A stretch of 64,000 nucleotides of DNA from Bowmanella dokdonensis (lineage in GTDB: Bacteria > Pseudomonadota > Gammaproteobacteria > Enterobacterales > Alteromonadaceae). Numbering within the stretch: position 1 is the first letter of the stretch; every line of letters begins with the position of its first letter. The translations under genes and the position numbers were made by a program. Shown here piece after piece: positions 8,932 through 17,971 of the stretch. The stretch covers positions 1 to 64,000 of the forward strand of contig NZ_JAFKCV010000017.1 of NCBI RefSeq assembly GCF_017254865.1, given 5' to 3'. The notes under the pieces were generated by a model. That model had not been told where the DNA came from. It ran no database searches and worked only from the letters and a program-made list of their open reading frames with translations.

Positions 8932-11529
8932 CTATTCCGGCAGCTCTACAGGCCTTTTAACTATCTTCAACATAGTTTGAGAAGTGACACTAAGATTATA
9001 TATCTGATCTACTCCGTCATAGTCAGTAGGTTCAAAAATATAGAAATTGTAAAACTTATGCTGCTGTGAAAGATACAAACCAGCCTCTCCTTGTAAACTG
9101 CCACTTTCTAGCGAATCCAACTCCCAAATCCTCTCGTTATAGAGAAAACAGTCCTCTCCTATCTGAGGTTGGTAACCAGAAGGTTGGCAAATCTCTCCTC
9201 CAGATGTTTCCCAGGAGCGCCTGTAGCGGCGAATGACCATCTTATTTTTTTCATCAAGTTTCCAAAACCCCGGATAAACAATTACCTCGTGTACGGAAAG
9301 CATTCCATCGTTATTGGAATCATTGCTGTAATAAGTGGTAGCAGTGCCATCTGTTTCTAGTTCAAACCAGAACTCTTCAAGCGGTTTATTGGAAAAAACA
9401 GGCCATTTATAAATTCCTGAGAAAGTTTCCGCTCCAATATTGATAGCGTCAAAATCTTTTTTAACCACTCTCCCTGAACTTGCATATTCTTTGTCATTAC
9501 TTGAAAGTAAAATGTTCACTAACGGCACTTCATTAGTGTCTTTGATGAATACAAGATTGGCTTTCCGGAACAATTTCGATTCGTCAAACTGCAAAGAAAC
9601 ATTTCCATCTGTAGAAATCAACCAGGTTCCCTCAACAACTTCTTCAAGCGAGACCCCCGCATTATCGACCGTAGGATAACGTATTTTCACTCCCCCCCCT
9701 GTTTGCCAAGAACCGCTGAGTGTGAGGTGGAAGCTTCTGTAGTCAGAAGTTATCCATTCTGAGTTGTTTGTATCCTCCCCCACGGAAAGTTTAGGAAGTT
9801 GTATAACATACTCTTTATCCAATTCGATGACTGACTCGGGGAGAATGAGGTCTTCAGCAGTACGCCAACGCATAGACATAAGAATAGGTTTGTAATATGA
9901 CTCAGAGGTGTACCATTCCGCTCTAGTCAATAGATTGATCAGTAAAACCGGCTCACCATTGGGAAAATAAACTTTCCTCATTTCAAGGTTTTCAATAAAT
10001 ACATCGCAAAATGAAGAGTTAATATCATAAAATAGGAAGCAATCCCAGCTACCCAGAAATAGCTTCTCTGAATCCACCGAAAAGTTAATCTGCTCCTCAA
10101 TCTCAGTCCATGAAAAGTCAGCAGCTCCATTAGGGTAAGATGTATCCTCAGGACTGAAGTGGATTACGCCTGTACCATCTTGTTTAAGACTAAGTTTTCC
10201 TGAATCCGATGTATTCTGTGTTGAAGATTCATAAAAATAGAAAGTTTCCTCTCCATCAATGGAAAAACCGGGCAAATCTGAGATAAAATCATTCATCTTA
10301 CTGTAATAAAGCTCTTCTCTTTCCCCCTGGATATCATCCAACAGTTCCGGAATTTCTTGCTGCTGCCTTGAATAGGCTAACAAATCGTTTATCTGCGCAG
10401 AGTACGCACTCAGTTCGCCAGCTTGGTAGTCATCCAACATCAGCTTAAACAGCATACCAGTGGGAATAATGTCCGCAGCGCGGATTTGGGAGCTGATACT
10501 GATTAGGTCATGGGAGTCTTCTGCGCTGACAATAGCCTTGTCCAGTTCGGCGTGAATCGCACTGGTAATATGGTCAATTTGCACCTGGTAAGTAAGAGGC
10601 TGCCCTTCAACCTCTTTGGCTGACAGATAAATGCTGTCCACTGTACCCGGCACACTGCTGACGGCCAGTTTGTCATATGGGCTAGCGGCCCGGGCGGTGA
10701 CAATGACCGGGTGCACAGCGGCATCATCTCCCAGATTCAGCGCAATCCTGAATTTGCCGGTTTCATCGGTATTGCCGCTAAAATTCTGCTCCCCGACTGC
10801 AACCACCACTTCCGCACCTGCAAACAATGGCGCTGTTAGCTGCCCAACCAAATCAAATCGGTATTCGAATTCTTCCACCGTAACTTTAAAGGTCTTTTCA
10901 GCAGACTTGCCCAACCTGTCACTGACCACCAGTTTGAATTCCAGCGCTGTATTAACCGAAACGTCTGGGGCAGAAAAGCTTATTCGGTTTGCTTCGGTAA
11001 CAAGATTGGCAACAGCAGGTCCGCTAATCTGCTCCCATACGTAACTGGCAATCCCCCCGTCTGTATCCAAAGCCTCAACGCTCAGGGAAAACTCTGCCTG
11101 CTCCATTACAGTTTGATCTTCAACACCAAACTGTGGGGGATGATTAAACAGTACGTTAACGCTTATCTGCCCCTTGCTCTGGGCACCGTCATTGTCCGTC
11201 ACCTGCAGCTCAAACACTATCCTGTCATCGGCTTCCACAGCAGGTGCCGTGAATGTTAGTGATGCAGAGCCTGGCTGCTGGAAATCGACTTCGGGGCCCG
11301 ACACCTGCTGCCAGATATAGTCACTGATCTGGCCATCGGCATCGGTCACAGTGGCAGATACAGTCACCTCTTCACCTTCGATGGCAGAGACGTTGGCGGC
11401 TGAGATTACTGGAGCCTGGTTAGCTGAAGGGTTGGGAGTGGGAGAAGGTGCGGATTCGCTGCCACCGCCTGAGCCGCCGCAGGCAGTGAGAACCAGCAGC
11501 AGGCCCATAATAGTTATTCTTTTTATCAT
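8932..11529 (-). CDS. large PKD/Ig-like-repeat lipoprotein, unknown function
   Basis: 865-aa exported protein. It has a lipoprotein signal with lipobox LTAC (about residue 17), then a Gly/Ser/Pro linker. Two or three PKD/REJ-like repeats follow (about 40–130 and 130–220), with the phrases SDYIWQQVSGPEVDFQQPGSA and ASYVWEQISGPAV as repeat cores. A carboxypeptidase-regulatory-like strand region (FSGNTDETGKFRIAL) comes next, then a long C-terminal part with no recognisable domain. The DNA coding the C-terminal ~500 residues (8932–10430) is visibly more AT-rich than the N-terminal part, so the gene may be a fusion of an old export/PKD module with a transferred tip. Role unknown; surface display is inferred. 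Confidence 0.75.
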   Translation of the reverse strand: MIKRITIMGLLLVLTACGGSGGGSESAPSPTPNPSANQAPVISAANVSAIEGEEVTVSATVTDADGQISDYIWQQVSGPEVDFQQPGSASLTFTAPAVEADDRIVFELQVTDNDGAQSKGQISVNVLFNHPPQFGVEDQTVMEQAEFSLSVEALDTDGGIASYVWEQISGPAVANLVTEANRISFSAPDVSVNTALEFKLVVSDRLGKSAEKTFKVTVEEFEYRFDLVGQLTAPLFAGAEVVVAVGEQNFSGNTDETGKFRIALNLGDDAAVHPVIVTARAASPYDKLAVSSVPGTVDSIYLSAKEVEGQPLTYQVQIDHITSAIHAELDKAIVSAEDSHDLISISSQIRAADIIPTGMLFKLMLDDYQAGELSAYSAQINDLLAYSRQQQEIPELLDDIQGEREELYYSKMNDFISDLPGFSIDGEETFYFYESSTQNTSDSGKLSLKQDGTGVIHFSPEDTSYPNGAADFSWTEIEEQINFSVDSEKLFLGSWDCFLFYDINSSFCDVFIENLEMRKVYFPNGEPVLLINLLTRAEWYTSESYYKPILMSMRWRTAEDLILPESVIELDKEYVIQLPKLSVGEDTNNSEWITSDYRSFHLTLSGSWQTGGGVKIRYPTVDNAGVSLEEVVEGTWLISTDGNVSLQFDESKLFRKANLVFIKDTNEVPLVNILLSSNDKEYASSGRVVKKDFDAINIGAETFSGIYKWPVFSNKPLEEFWFELETDGTATTYYSNDSNNDGMLSVHEVIVYPGFWKLDEKNKMVIRRYRRSWETSGGEICQPSGYQPQIGEDCFLYNERIWELDSLESGSLQGEAGLYLSQQHKFYNFYIFEPTDYDGVDQIYNLSVTSQTMLKIVKRPVELPE

Positions 11530-11791
11530 TCTTGTAAGTCCTCAATACAGGGACGCACAAGTTATACCTCCCTGAAAATACTGATCCATGCCGGCAAAGC
11601 GGCGTTAGCATTATCCATGGAAGGGATTATCGGTCAATACGATAGTCTGGAAATTATTGGGTAGGGACAATCTCTCTGAACCCTTTTTCCTGGCATGCAA
11701 AAAAGAGAAAAAGCAGAAGACACACAGGAATCCCCGGATACTAATTTCTGCTTAGCTCTGTTAGGCTCACCAAAAAACTAAGTCATTGATT

Positions 11792-13087
11792 ATGCAGCAC
11801 TCTGTCCGGATTCCTCTAAACAACACCTTTGCCAAAGGGGGCTATTGCGCCCGGGTGCATATTGGTCAGCACCAGCATCCGGTTAACCTGGTGTTGGATA
11901 CCGGCAGCAGCACCCTGGCGGTACATAACGGCAGTTACCAGCCGGAGCGGGACGATGCCTTGCAGGCCACATCCCTGGCCCAGGATGTGATCTACGGCAA
12001 GGGAGGCTGGTACGGCCCGGTGGTGAATACCACTGTCAGTATGGGACTGCCGGGACACAGGGCGGTGCTGGACAGGGTCAATGTGGCTGTAACGGCCAAA
12101 GAGCAGGCGCAGAGTTTTATCGATGCCGACGGCATCCTGGGGCTGGCTTATGAGGGCCTGAATCCGGCCTATGATATTGCCCCATACCTGCAGGATAAAC
12201 AGGTATCGCCGGCACTGAGTTATCCCTTTTTAATGGACACGGCGCAACACCCAGACTCGGTACGCCAATACCGGGAGTTTTTGCATCAGTATCCGCGCCA
12301 CCCTGTTACCCCTTATTTTACCCAGCTCGAAGAACATGGCGTGGTAGCCAACCAGTTTGCCCTGCTGACCCACAGGTCCAGCGTGTATCAGACCCATACT
12401 CATTCCCCGTTGGAAAAACTGACTTCCCATCATCTCAACCATGGGCTGTTTGTGCTGGGCAAACCCAAATTACATCTGGACCTGTACCACGAGCCGTTTC
12501 ACTCCATCAAGGTGCTGGACGACAAATACTACAATGTGGATCTGCTCGGCTTGCAGCTTGGCGAGACTCCAAAACTGGCAGCGCCAAAGCTTGCCGCCGA
12601 CCAGGTTAAGGGCTGTCGCACCAATGCCATAGTCGACAGCGGCTCTACCCTGCTGGTGCTGCCGCCGGGCCTGTTCGACGCCCTGATGCTGCAGTTTTAC
12701 GCCTTAAACCCCGGGTTTAAGGCCCTGCTTGCACCTTTTCAGTCATTCAGCGGCGAGGAAGTGGGTATCCCCTTAGCGCAACTGAATCTTAAGGAGTGGC
12801 CGCCCCTGTATCTTGATTTCACCGGCGAACAGGGCCAATCGGTGCGCCTGACCTTAAGCCCCCAGACTTACTGGCAAATCCATGCACCCCAGCCCAACCA
12901 GGCTTACTTTAAGCTGACCACAATGCCAAGCTGGCCTAATCAAAGCATTTTGGGCCTGCCGCTTCTGAACAATTACTACTGCCTGTTTGATCGCAGTGCC
13001 AGCGGCACCGGCGCCATCCGCTTTGCCGCCAAGCGGGATTTCAGCGGCCAGTTGCTTGGTCATCTTTGCCAGGAGTTCAGTACCTGA
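11792..13087 (+). CDS. pepsin-like aspartic endopeptidase (family A1)
   Basis: 431 aa from ATG 11792 (a TTG two codons upstream is possible). Both catalytic motifs of a bilobed A1 protease are present: VLDTGSSTLAVH at about residue 37 and AIVDSGSTLLVLP at about 286. The hydrophobic-Gly motif QSILGLPLLNNYYCLFD near the end is typical of the family. No signal peptide or propeptide is evident, as in the small bacterial (shewasin-like) group, so a cytoplasmic enzyme is likely. It lies 80 bp upstream of, and in line with, the borosin-type methyltransferase, which suggests a functional link. The specific substrate is unknown. Confidence 0.85.
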   Translation: MQHSVRIPLNNTFAKGGYCARVHIGQHQHPVNLVLDTGSSTLAVHNGSYQPERDDALQATSLAQDVIYGKGGWYGPVVNTTVSMGLPGHRAVLDRVNVAVTAKEQAQSFIDADGILGLAYEGLNPAYDIAPYLQDKQVSPALSYPFLMDTAQHPDSVRQYREFLHQYPRHPVTPYFTQLEEHGVVANQFALLTHRSSVYQTHTHSPLEKLTSHHLNHGLFVLGKPKLHLDLYHEPFHSIKVLDDKYYNVDLLGLQLGETPKLAAPKLAADQVKGCRTNAIVDSGSTLLVLPPGLFDALMLQFYALNPGFKALLAPFQSFSGEEVGIPLAQLNLKEWPPLYLDFTGEQGQSVRLTLSPQTYWQIHAPQPNQAYFKLTTMPSWPNQSILGLPLLNNYYCLFDRSASGTGAIRFAAKRDFSGQLLGHLCQEFST

Positions 13088-13167
13088 AGCAACCGGCAAT
13101 TAATGCTGGACTTGACGGGCCAAATCCATACATTAACCACAAACAATAAAAAGGATCCTCCCACCTG

Positions 13168-14016
13168 ATGGAAACCCCCAACCAATCCGGCAGCATAGTC
13201 TGCGTGGGCGTCGGCATGACCCTTGGCTCCCATATCGCTCCTTTATGCCGCAGTTATATTGAACAGGCCGACGTGGTTTTTTGCGGCGTGTCCAACGCCA
13301 TCGTCGAGCTGTGGGTGAAGGAAATGAACCCGGATGTGCGTAGCCTGCAGATCTACTACGAGGAAGGTAAAGACAGGCGCATCACCTACCGGGAGATGGT
13401 GGATGCCATGATGGCGGAAGTACGGGCAGGCAAAAAAGTGGTGGGGGCCTTTTACGGCCATCCCGGAGTGTTTGCCTGGGCGCCCCATAAGGTGATCGAA
13501 ACCGCCAGAAGCGAAGGCTTTGAGGCCCATATGGAGCCGGGGATCTCCGCCGAAGACTGCCTGTTTGCCGATTTGGGCATCGACCCGGGCAAAAGCGGCT
13601 GCCAGCATTTCGAAGCCAGCCAGTTTATGTTCTACCAGCGCAAGGTAGATCCCAGCGCTTATCTGATCCTCTGGCAGGTGGGCATCGCCGGCGATCGCTC
13701 CGCGGCCCGCTTTGCCACCGATAACGCCTATCGCCAGGTGTTACTGGAACTGCTGCTGGAGATTTATCCGCCCGACCATCAGGTGGCCCTGTATGAATGC
13801 CCCACCCTGCCCATTGACGATACCCGTATCGATTGGATCCCGCTACAGGATTTCGCCAGGGTGGAAGTAAACCAGCATACCACTATGGCTATTCCCCCCT
13901 GTGCGCAGATGGAAAAGAATCAGGCAGTACTTGATCGGTTGACGGAACTGGACAAACAATTTGCTAAACAGAAGATTGTTCACCATATAGACCCAAAGGG
14001 CAAAGAGACTGTGTAA
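13168..14016 (+). CDS. borosin-type peptide alpha-N-methyltransferase homologue (TP-methylase fold)
   Basis: 282-aa SAM-dependent methyltransferase of the tetrapyrrole-methylase superfamily. The sequence carries the landmarks of the OphMA/SonM group, which methylates peptide backbone amides of borosin precursors: IVCVGVGMTLGSHI at the N terminus, YYEEGKDRRITYREMV (active-site tyrosine/arginine region, about 69–85), VVGAFYGHPGVFAWAPHKVI (about 97–116), MEPGISAEDCLFADLGIDPG (about 130–149), FEASQFMFYQR and LILWQVGIAGD. The C terminus stops shortly after the catalytic domain with no hydrophobic core, so this would be a 'split' enzyme acting on a separate precursor. No precursor with the known borosin-binding domain lies beside it. 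Distinction from other TP-methylases is by recalled family motifs. Confidence 0.8.
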   Translation: METPNQSGSIVCVGVGMTLGSHIAPLCRSYIEQADVVFCGVSNAIVELWVKEMNPDVRSLQIYYEEGKDRRITYREMVDAMMAEVRAGKKVVGAFYGHPGVFAWAPHKVIETARSEGFEAHMEPGISAEDCLFADLGIDPGKSGCQHFEASQFMFYQRKVDPSAYLILWQVGIAGDRSAARFATDNAYRQVLLELLLEIYPPDHQVALYECPTLPIDDTRIDWIPLQDFARVEVNQHTTMAIPPCAQMEKNQAVLDRLTELDKQFAKQKIVHHIDPKGKETV

Positions 14017-14028
14017 GAGAGCGTTAGT

Positions 14029-14574
14029 ATGGAGTTCAGAACTCAACGACTCTTCTGTAGGCCGTTAAGAGAGTCTGATAAACAGATCTATTGCTTCTTA
14101 TATACCGATACCGAGGTAATGAGAAAGATTTCGAATCCAATTTCGATACAAAGCGCTGAGAAAAATTTCCAAAAGGCTCTAATGAATAATGCTAACAAGC
14201 CCTTTGCCCAATTAAGCTGGGCAATCGAGGAAATCCAGACTTCCAGAATTATCGGAATAAAAGGATTCAGATGGCATCATTCCGGTGCCAGCGAGACTGA
14301 AATTGGTATGATGCTAGTCCCAGAAGCACAAGGTATGCGCTACGCTGTGGAGGGATTGGGGGCATTAGTGGACTACGGCTTTAAGTACCTAAGCCTAAGG
14401 CGCATTTTTGCCCAATACAATGTAGGTCACCTGGCATCGGAAAACTTAGTAAAAAGATTAGGGTTCACCGTCCTTCCTGACATCATAGACACCCTATATG
14501 GTTCTACCAAAAGATGTGAGATTCATGCCCAGAATTGGCAAGCCTGCGAGATCACAAGGGCAATAGTATCTTAG
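14029..14574 (+). CDS. GNAT N-acetyltransferase (RimJ/RimL-like)
   Basis: 181-aa acetyltransferase of the RimJ/RimL branch. It begins MEFRTQRLFCRPLRESD, typical of the family. The acetyl-CoA loop region is EIGMMLVPEAQGMRYAVEGLGALVDYGF (about 103–130) and the C-terminal VGHLASENLVKRLGF is the usual ASxxVxxKxGF strand-loop. The gene starts 12 bp after the methyltransferase and could share its transcript. However, its DNA is clearly more AT-rich than both the protease and methyltransferase genes, so it may be a separate arrival. Substrate unknown. Confidence 0.8.
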   Translation: MEFRTQRLFCRPLRESDKQIYCFLYTDTEVMRKISNPISIQSAEKNFQKALMNNANKPFAQLSWAIEEIQTSRIIGIKGFRWHHSGASETEIGMMLVPEAQGMRYAVEGLGALVDYGFKYLSLRRIFAQYNVGHLASENLVKRLGFTVLPDIIDTLYGSTKRCEIHAQNWQACEITRAIVS

Positions 14575-14698
14575 GATCGTTTTTGGCCTTGAGCAAAGCT
14601 GCCATTAGAAGTTAACAATCCAGACTTATAGTGCTAGATTGAGCTTTCTGGAAACCTCTCAACTTCCAGATCTGTCATTAAAAATATAAGGAATAAAA

Positions 14699-14923
14699 AT
14701 GTCTGCCATTCAATTACTAGAGAAAATAGGATCCTCGTCAGAACTACAAGGTAGGAACTCTACAGCCGCTGAAGTTCGAGAACTAGCAATTAATTCAGTA
14801 AGAGAGTTAGAAATTCATAGCGAGAAAAAATGGTGTGTTTTTGTACCGGCCGAAGATGACGAGCAAGACAGTGAGGATGAATCCGAAGAAAAAAAAGAAA
14901 TAGAAAAGGTTATCCTTCAGTAA
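14699..14923 (+). CDS. 74-residue acidic peptide, unknown
   Basis: Small protein starting MSAIQLLEKIGSSSELQ, with a purine-rich RBS (AAGGAATAAAA) before the ATG. The N-terminal two thirds read as amphipathic helix; a short hydrophobic patch KKWCVFVPAE (about residues 43–52) is followed by a very acidic, lysine-glutamate tail. It ends 6 bp before the diguanylate cyclase gene, so the two are probably cotranslated. The leader-plus-hydrophobic-patch layout recalls RiPP precursors and it lies near a borosin-type methyltransferase. It lacks the recognisable borosin-binding domain, and a regulatory partner of the cyclase is equally possible. Confidence 0.55.
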   Translation: MSAIQLLEKIGSSSELQGRNSTAAEVRELAINSVRELEIHSEKKWCVFVPAEDDEQDSEDESEEKKEIEKVILQ

Positions 14924-14929
14924 GAAAAA

Positions 14930-16672
14930 ATGACTAGAATATTCTTCTGTTGCCTTTTATTTATCACCAGCACTTTATGTGCTGGTAATTTTTATGACAG
15001 ACTAGAAGACGCCGATAGAATAAGAAGTTCAGATCTACATGGCTTTTCATTAGCGTTAGCAGAAATAGAAAAAAGTTACAATTTACTAAATGAAGAAGAA
15101 AAAGAATACCTAGAATACCTTAGGGCTTACAAGTTATCTTATTCTGGAAAGTATGAAGAGGGATTAAAGATTTACAAATCTCTCTTTAAGGTTGCAAAAA
15201 ATATAGATGTGAAAATACGCTCTGCGGCATCCATAATAAACACGCATGCAAACACTAGGAATTTCACAAGCGGTTATGAATATGTTGAAAAAACAAACCA
15301 CTTGTTAGCGAACTATACAGGACAGTATAGGCATAACGCTCTTAATGTAATGGGTATATTTTTCAATCAGATTGGTGATTACGAAAGCGCAGAGCAAAAA
15401 GCCCTACTTGTCATCTCCAGCCAGCCTGACGCACGAAATTTATGTCTCGCAAAGCATATAGAATACGAATCAAAAATAAACAGAAAAGTCTTCATCAAAG
15501 ATAGAGAAATAACCGAATCAATAAGAAAATGCGACGAAAGCGGCGAGCTTGTTATAAGCGGAATGATTAGAACACATTATGCCGAATATTTAATAGAGAA
15601 CAACTCATCAACAAGAGCCATTGATATTTTACAATTATCTAGTGAGCTTATTGAGAAAACAAACTATCCGAGACTCATGGCTGAGTTCTACTCCACCCTT
15701 TCCTCTGCTTATTTAGTCGAAGGTAACTTAACACTGGTTGAAAAATTTGCACTGAAAGCGATTAAAAAATCTGGTGCTATGGGGCCTACAAAGCCTGTTG
15801 TGATTGCATATAAAAACTTGTCGATAGCTGCAGAAAAGAAACTTAACCTTTCAGAGAGCCTTGTTTATTTTAAAAAATACGCAGAAGCCGATAAAGCCTA
15901 TCTCGACGAAGTGAAAGCCAAACAACTAGCCATCCAGCAGGCCAAGCACGACGCCATAGAAAAGGCCAACCAGATTAAACTGCTGGATAAGGAAAATACT
16001 TTGCTGAAAACAGAGGCGCGGTTGGCTAAGGAAGAGCAGGAGAACAGCCGGCTGTTTATGGCGTTTCTGATGCTGGTGATTCTGGTTGTGGTGCTGTGGG
16101 CCTATAAGAACCGCCGTATGCATATTCAGTTGCGTAAGCAGGCAGAAACCGATGATCTGACCGGGGTCAGTAATCGCAGCCATTTCAGCCAGGTGGCCGA
16201 ATCGGCGCTCAACTATCATCAGAAAACCCGTCAGCCCCTGGCTTTTGTGATTTTTGATCTGGATCTATTTAAGAACGTAAACGATCAGTACGGCCATCAG
16301 ACTGGCGACTGGGCGTTAAAAGAAGCCGTCGAAGCGTCCCGACGGGTCTGCCGGGAGCAGGACCAGATTGGCCGCATGGGCGGTGAGGAATTCGCCATTG
16401 TGCTGCCGGGCTGTTCCATCGACAAGGCCATGCAGGTCGCAGAAGCCTGCCGGCAGGCCATAGCTTCTATCGATACCTCGCCCAGCAGCGAACAATTCAC
16501 CCTGACCGCCAGCTTCGGTGTGGCCGACACCCAGGTATGCGGGTACGACTTTGACCAGCTCTACGGCTGCGCCGACAAAGCCCTGTACCAGTCCAAGGAG
16601 CAGGGCCGCAACCGGGTATACCGATATATTCAGTCGCCTTCCGACGGCCCGCTCACCAGCCAGCCTGTTTAG
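14930..16672 (+). CDS. TPR-sensor diguanylate cyclase (GGDEF)
   Basis: 580 aa. It has a signal peptide (MTRIFFCCLLFITSTLCAG), then TPR-like helical repeats to about residue 320, a coiled coil rich in K/E/Q (about 325–370), one TM helix (MAFLMLVILVVVLWAY, about 380–396) and a cytoplasmic GGDEF domain. The active-site loop is RMGGEEFAIVLPG (GGEEF variant, still a functional type). It should make cyclic di-GMP in response to a periplasmic cue. The 5' part (to about 15890) is strikingly AT-rich and the coiled coil/GGDEF part GC-rich, suggesting a recombined gene. No inhibitory RxxD motif was identified. Confidence 0.88.
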   Translation: MTRIFFCCLLFITSTLCAGNFYDRLEDADRIRSSDLHGFSLALAEIEKSYNLLNEEEKEYLEYLRAYKLSYSGKYEEGLKIYKSLFKVAKNIDVKIRSAASIINTHANTRNFTSGYEYVEKTNHLLANYTGQYRHNALNVMGIFFNQIGDYESAEQKALLVISSQPDARNLCLAKHIEYESKINRKVFIKDREITESIRKCDESGELVISGMIRTHYAEYLIENNSSTRAIDILQLSSELIEKTNYPRLMAEFYSTLSSAYLVEGNLTLVEKFALKAIKKSGAMGPTKPVVIAYKNLSIAAEKKLNLSESLVYFKKYAEADKAYLDEVKAKQLAIQQAKHDAIEKANQIKLLDKENTLLKTEARLAKEEQENSRLFMAFLMLVILVVVLWAYKNRRMHIQLRKQAETDDLTGVSNRSHFSQVAESALNYHQKTRQPLAFVIFDLDLFKNVNDQYGHQTGDWALKEAVEASRRVCREQDQIGRMGGEEFAIVLPGCSIDKAMQVAEACRQAIASIDTSPSSEQFTLTASFGVADTQVCGYDFDQLYGCADKALYQSKEQGRNRVYRYIQSPSDGPLTSQPV

Positions 16673-16749
16673 TGGCGTCCGACGGCGCTGGGATATGATG
16701 ATATCTTTTAGTGGACAAGGTTTACTGTCAAATAACGACAAGGTCGGTG

Positions 16750-17817
16750 ATGACACGCTATTTACTGCTGATATTCTGGCTGGGTCTGACCGGTTGCAGC
16801 TACACCCAACCGTTGCCGGAAAACACCACGGCCCCGGTAAAAAACGGCAAATTCGATAACCCGCATATTGTGGATCCGGAAAAAACCGTATTCGGTTTTT
16901 TAAAGGTTAAATACTTCGGCGATGTGCCTTTTGCCGATCAGAGCGAACAAACCGACAGGATCCGCCTTGCAGAGACTTTTGTGGATCTGAGGCAAAAATC
17001 CGACAGACCCCGGGTCACCTGGCTTGGCCATTCCAGTTTTCTCATCAGTATCGGCGACTTGCATATTCTTACTGACCCCATACTGACGGACCGCGCCTCG
17101 CCGGTCAGCTTTGCCGGGCCAAAACGGCTGGCGCCCCTGCCCTACTCTTTTGAGGATTTGCCACAAATCGATCATGTGGTTATCTCTCACAATCATTACG
17201 ACCACCTGGATCAGCCAACTATTGAGGCGCTGGGCCAGGGGCCTGTCTACCATGTGCCCCTTGGGCTAAAAGCCTGGTTTGACGATATTGGCCTGCAAAA
17301 AGCCAGGGTGGAGGAATACGACTGGTGGCAAACGCGGCAACTGGCCGGACTGACCTTGACCGCCACCCCCACCCAACACTGGTCGGCCCGCAGTTTGTTT
17401 GACCGGCGTGAGACCCTGTGGGCCGGCTGGCATCTGGCCGTCGGCAACTTTTCTGTCTGGTTTGCCGGCGATACGGGTTACAACTCCTATGACTTTGTCG
17501 AGACCGGCAGGCGCTTCGGCCCTGTGGATCTTGCCCTGATCCCCATCGGCGCCTATTCACCAAGGGATTTTATGAAGCCCTATCATGTGAACCCGGCCGA
17601 GGCGGTAAAAATACACCAGGAAGTGCAGGCCCAGTTCAGTATCGGCATGCACTGGTCTACCTTCCAGCTCAGCGCCGAGCCGTTGGACGAACCGGCTCAG
17701 CTACTGGACCAGGCCATGGCATCACAGCCTGATGTGGCTCCCTTTGTTACCCTGGCCATTGGCGAAAGCCGTTATTTCCCGTCCAACGCCCCACCGTCAA
17801 ACTCTGCAGACGACTAG
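16750..17817 (+). CDS. lipoprotein metallo-beta-lactamase-fold hydrolase (UlaG/NAPE-PLD-like)
   Basis: 355 aa from ATG 16750, chosen because it opens directly into a lipoprotein signal (MTRYLLLIFWLGLTGC, lipobox LTGC at about 16). The metal-binding motif is SHNHYDHLD (about 140), preceded by WLGHSSFLISIGDLHILTDP and followed by WFAGDTGYN and the late GMHWSTF histidine. This is the COG2220 branch, whose members include lactonases and N-acylphosphatidylethanolamine phospholipase D. The substrate cannot be told from sequence; a membrane-attached periplasmic enzyme is inferred. It follows the cyclase gene by 77 bp. Confidence 0.85.
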   Translation: MTRYLLLIFWLGLTGCSYTQPLPENTTAPVKNGKFDNPHIVDPEKTVFGFLKVKYFGDVPFADQSEQTDRIRLAETFVDLRQKSDRPRVTWLGHSSFLISIGDLHILTDPILTDRASPVSFAGPKRLAPLPYSFEDLPQIDHVVISHNHYDHLDQPTIEALGQGPVYHVPLGLKAWFDDIGLQKARVEEYDWWQTRQLAGLTLTATPTQHWSARSLFDRRETLWAGWHLAVGNFSVWFAGDTGYNSYDFVETGRRFGPVDLALIPIGAYSPRDFMKPYHVNPAEAVKIHQEVQAQFSIGMHWSTFQLSAEPLDEPAQLLDQAMASQPDVAPFVTLAIGESRYFPSNAPPSNSADD

Positions 17818-17971
17818 CCAGCTCGCATTTGCAGCGAGGTTGCCGCAATTATGAAGCTGCTTGAGCCATCCGCACTGGCCTTTTTTGTGGAATTGTCTTT
17901 AATTAAGACAGATAATAAAAAACAAGGATTGTAGGACGCAATCCATTGTCGTTCAGGAACAAGGAGTTTCA

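Noticed and set aside
14699-14923. Direct assignment of the 74-aa peptide as the borosin precursor
   Set aside because: It lacks the known borosin-binding-domain pattern and is coupled more tightly to the diguanylate cyclase; kept only as a hypothesis.
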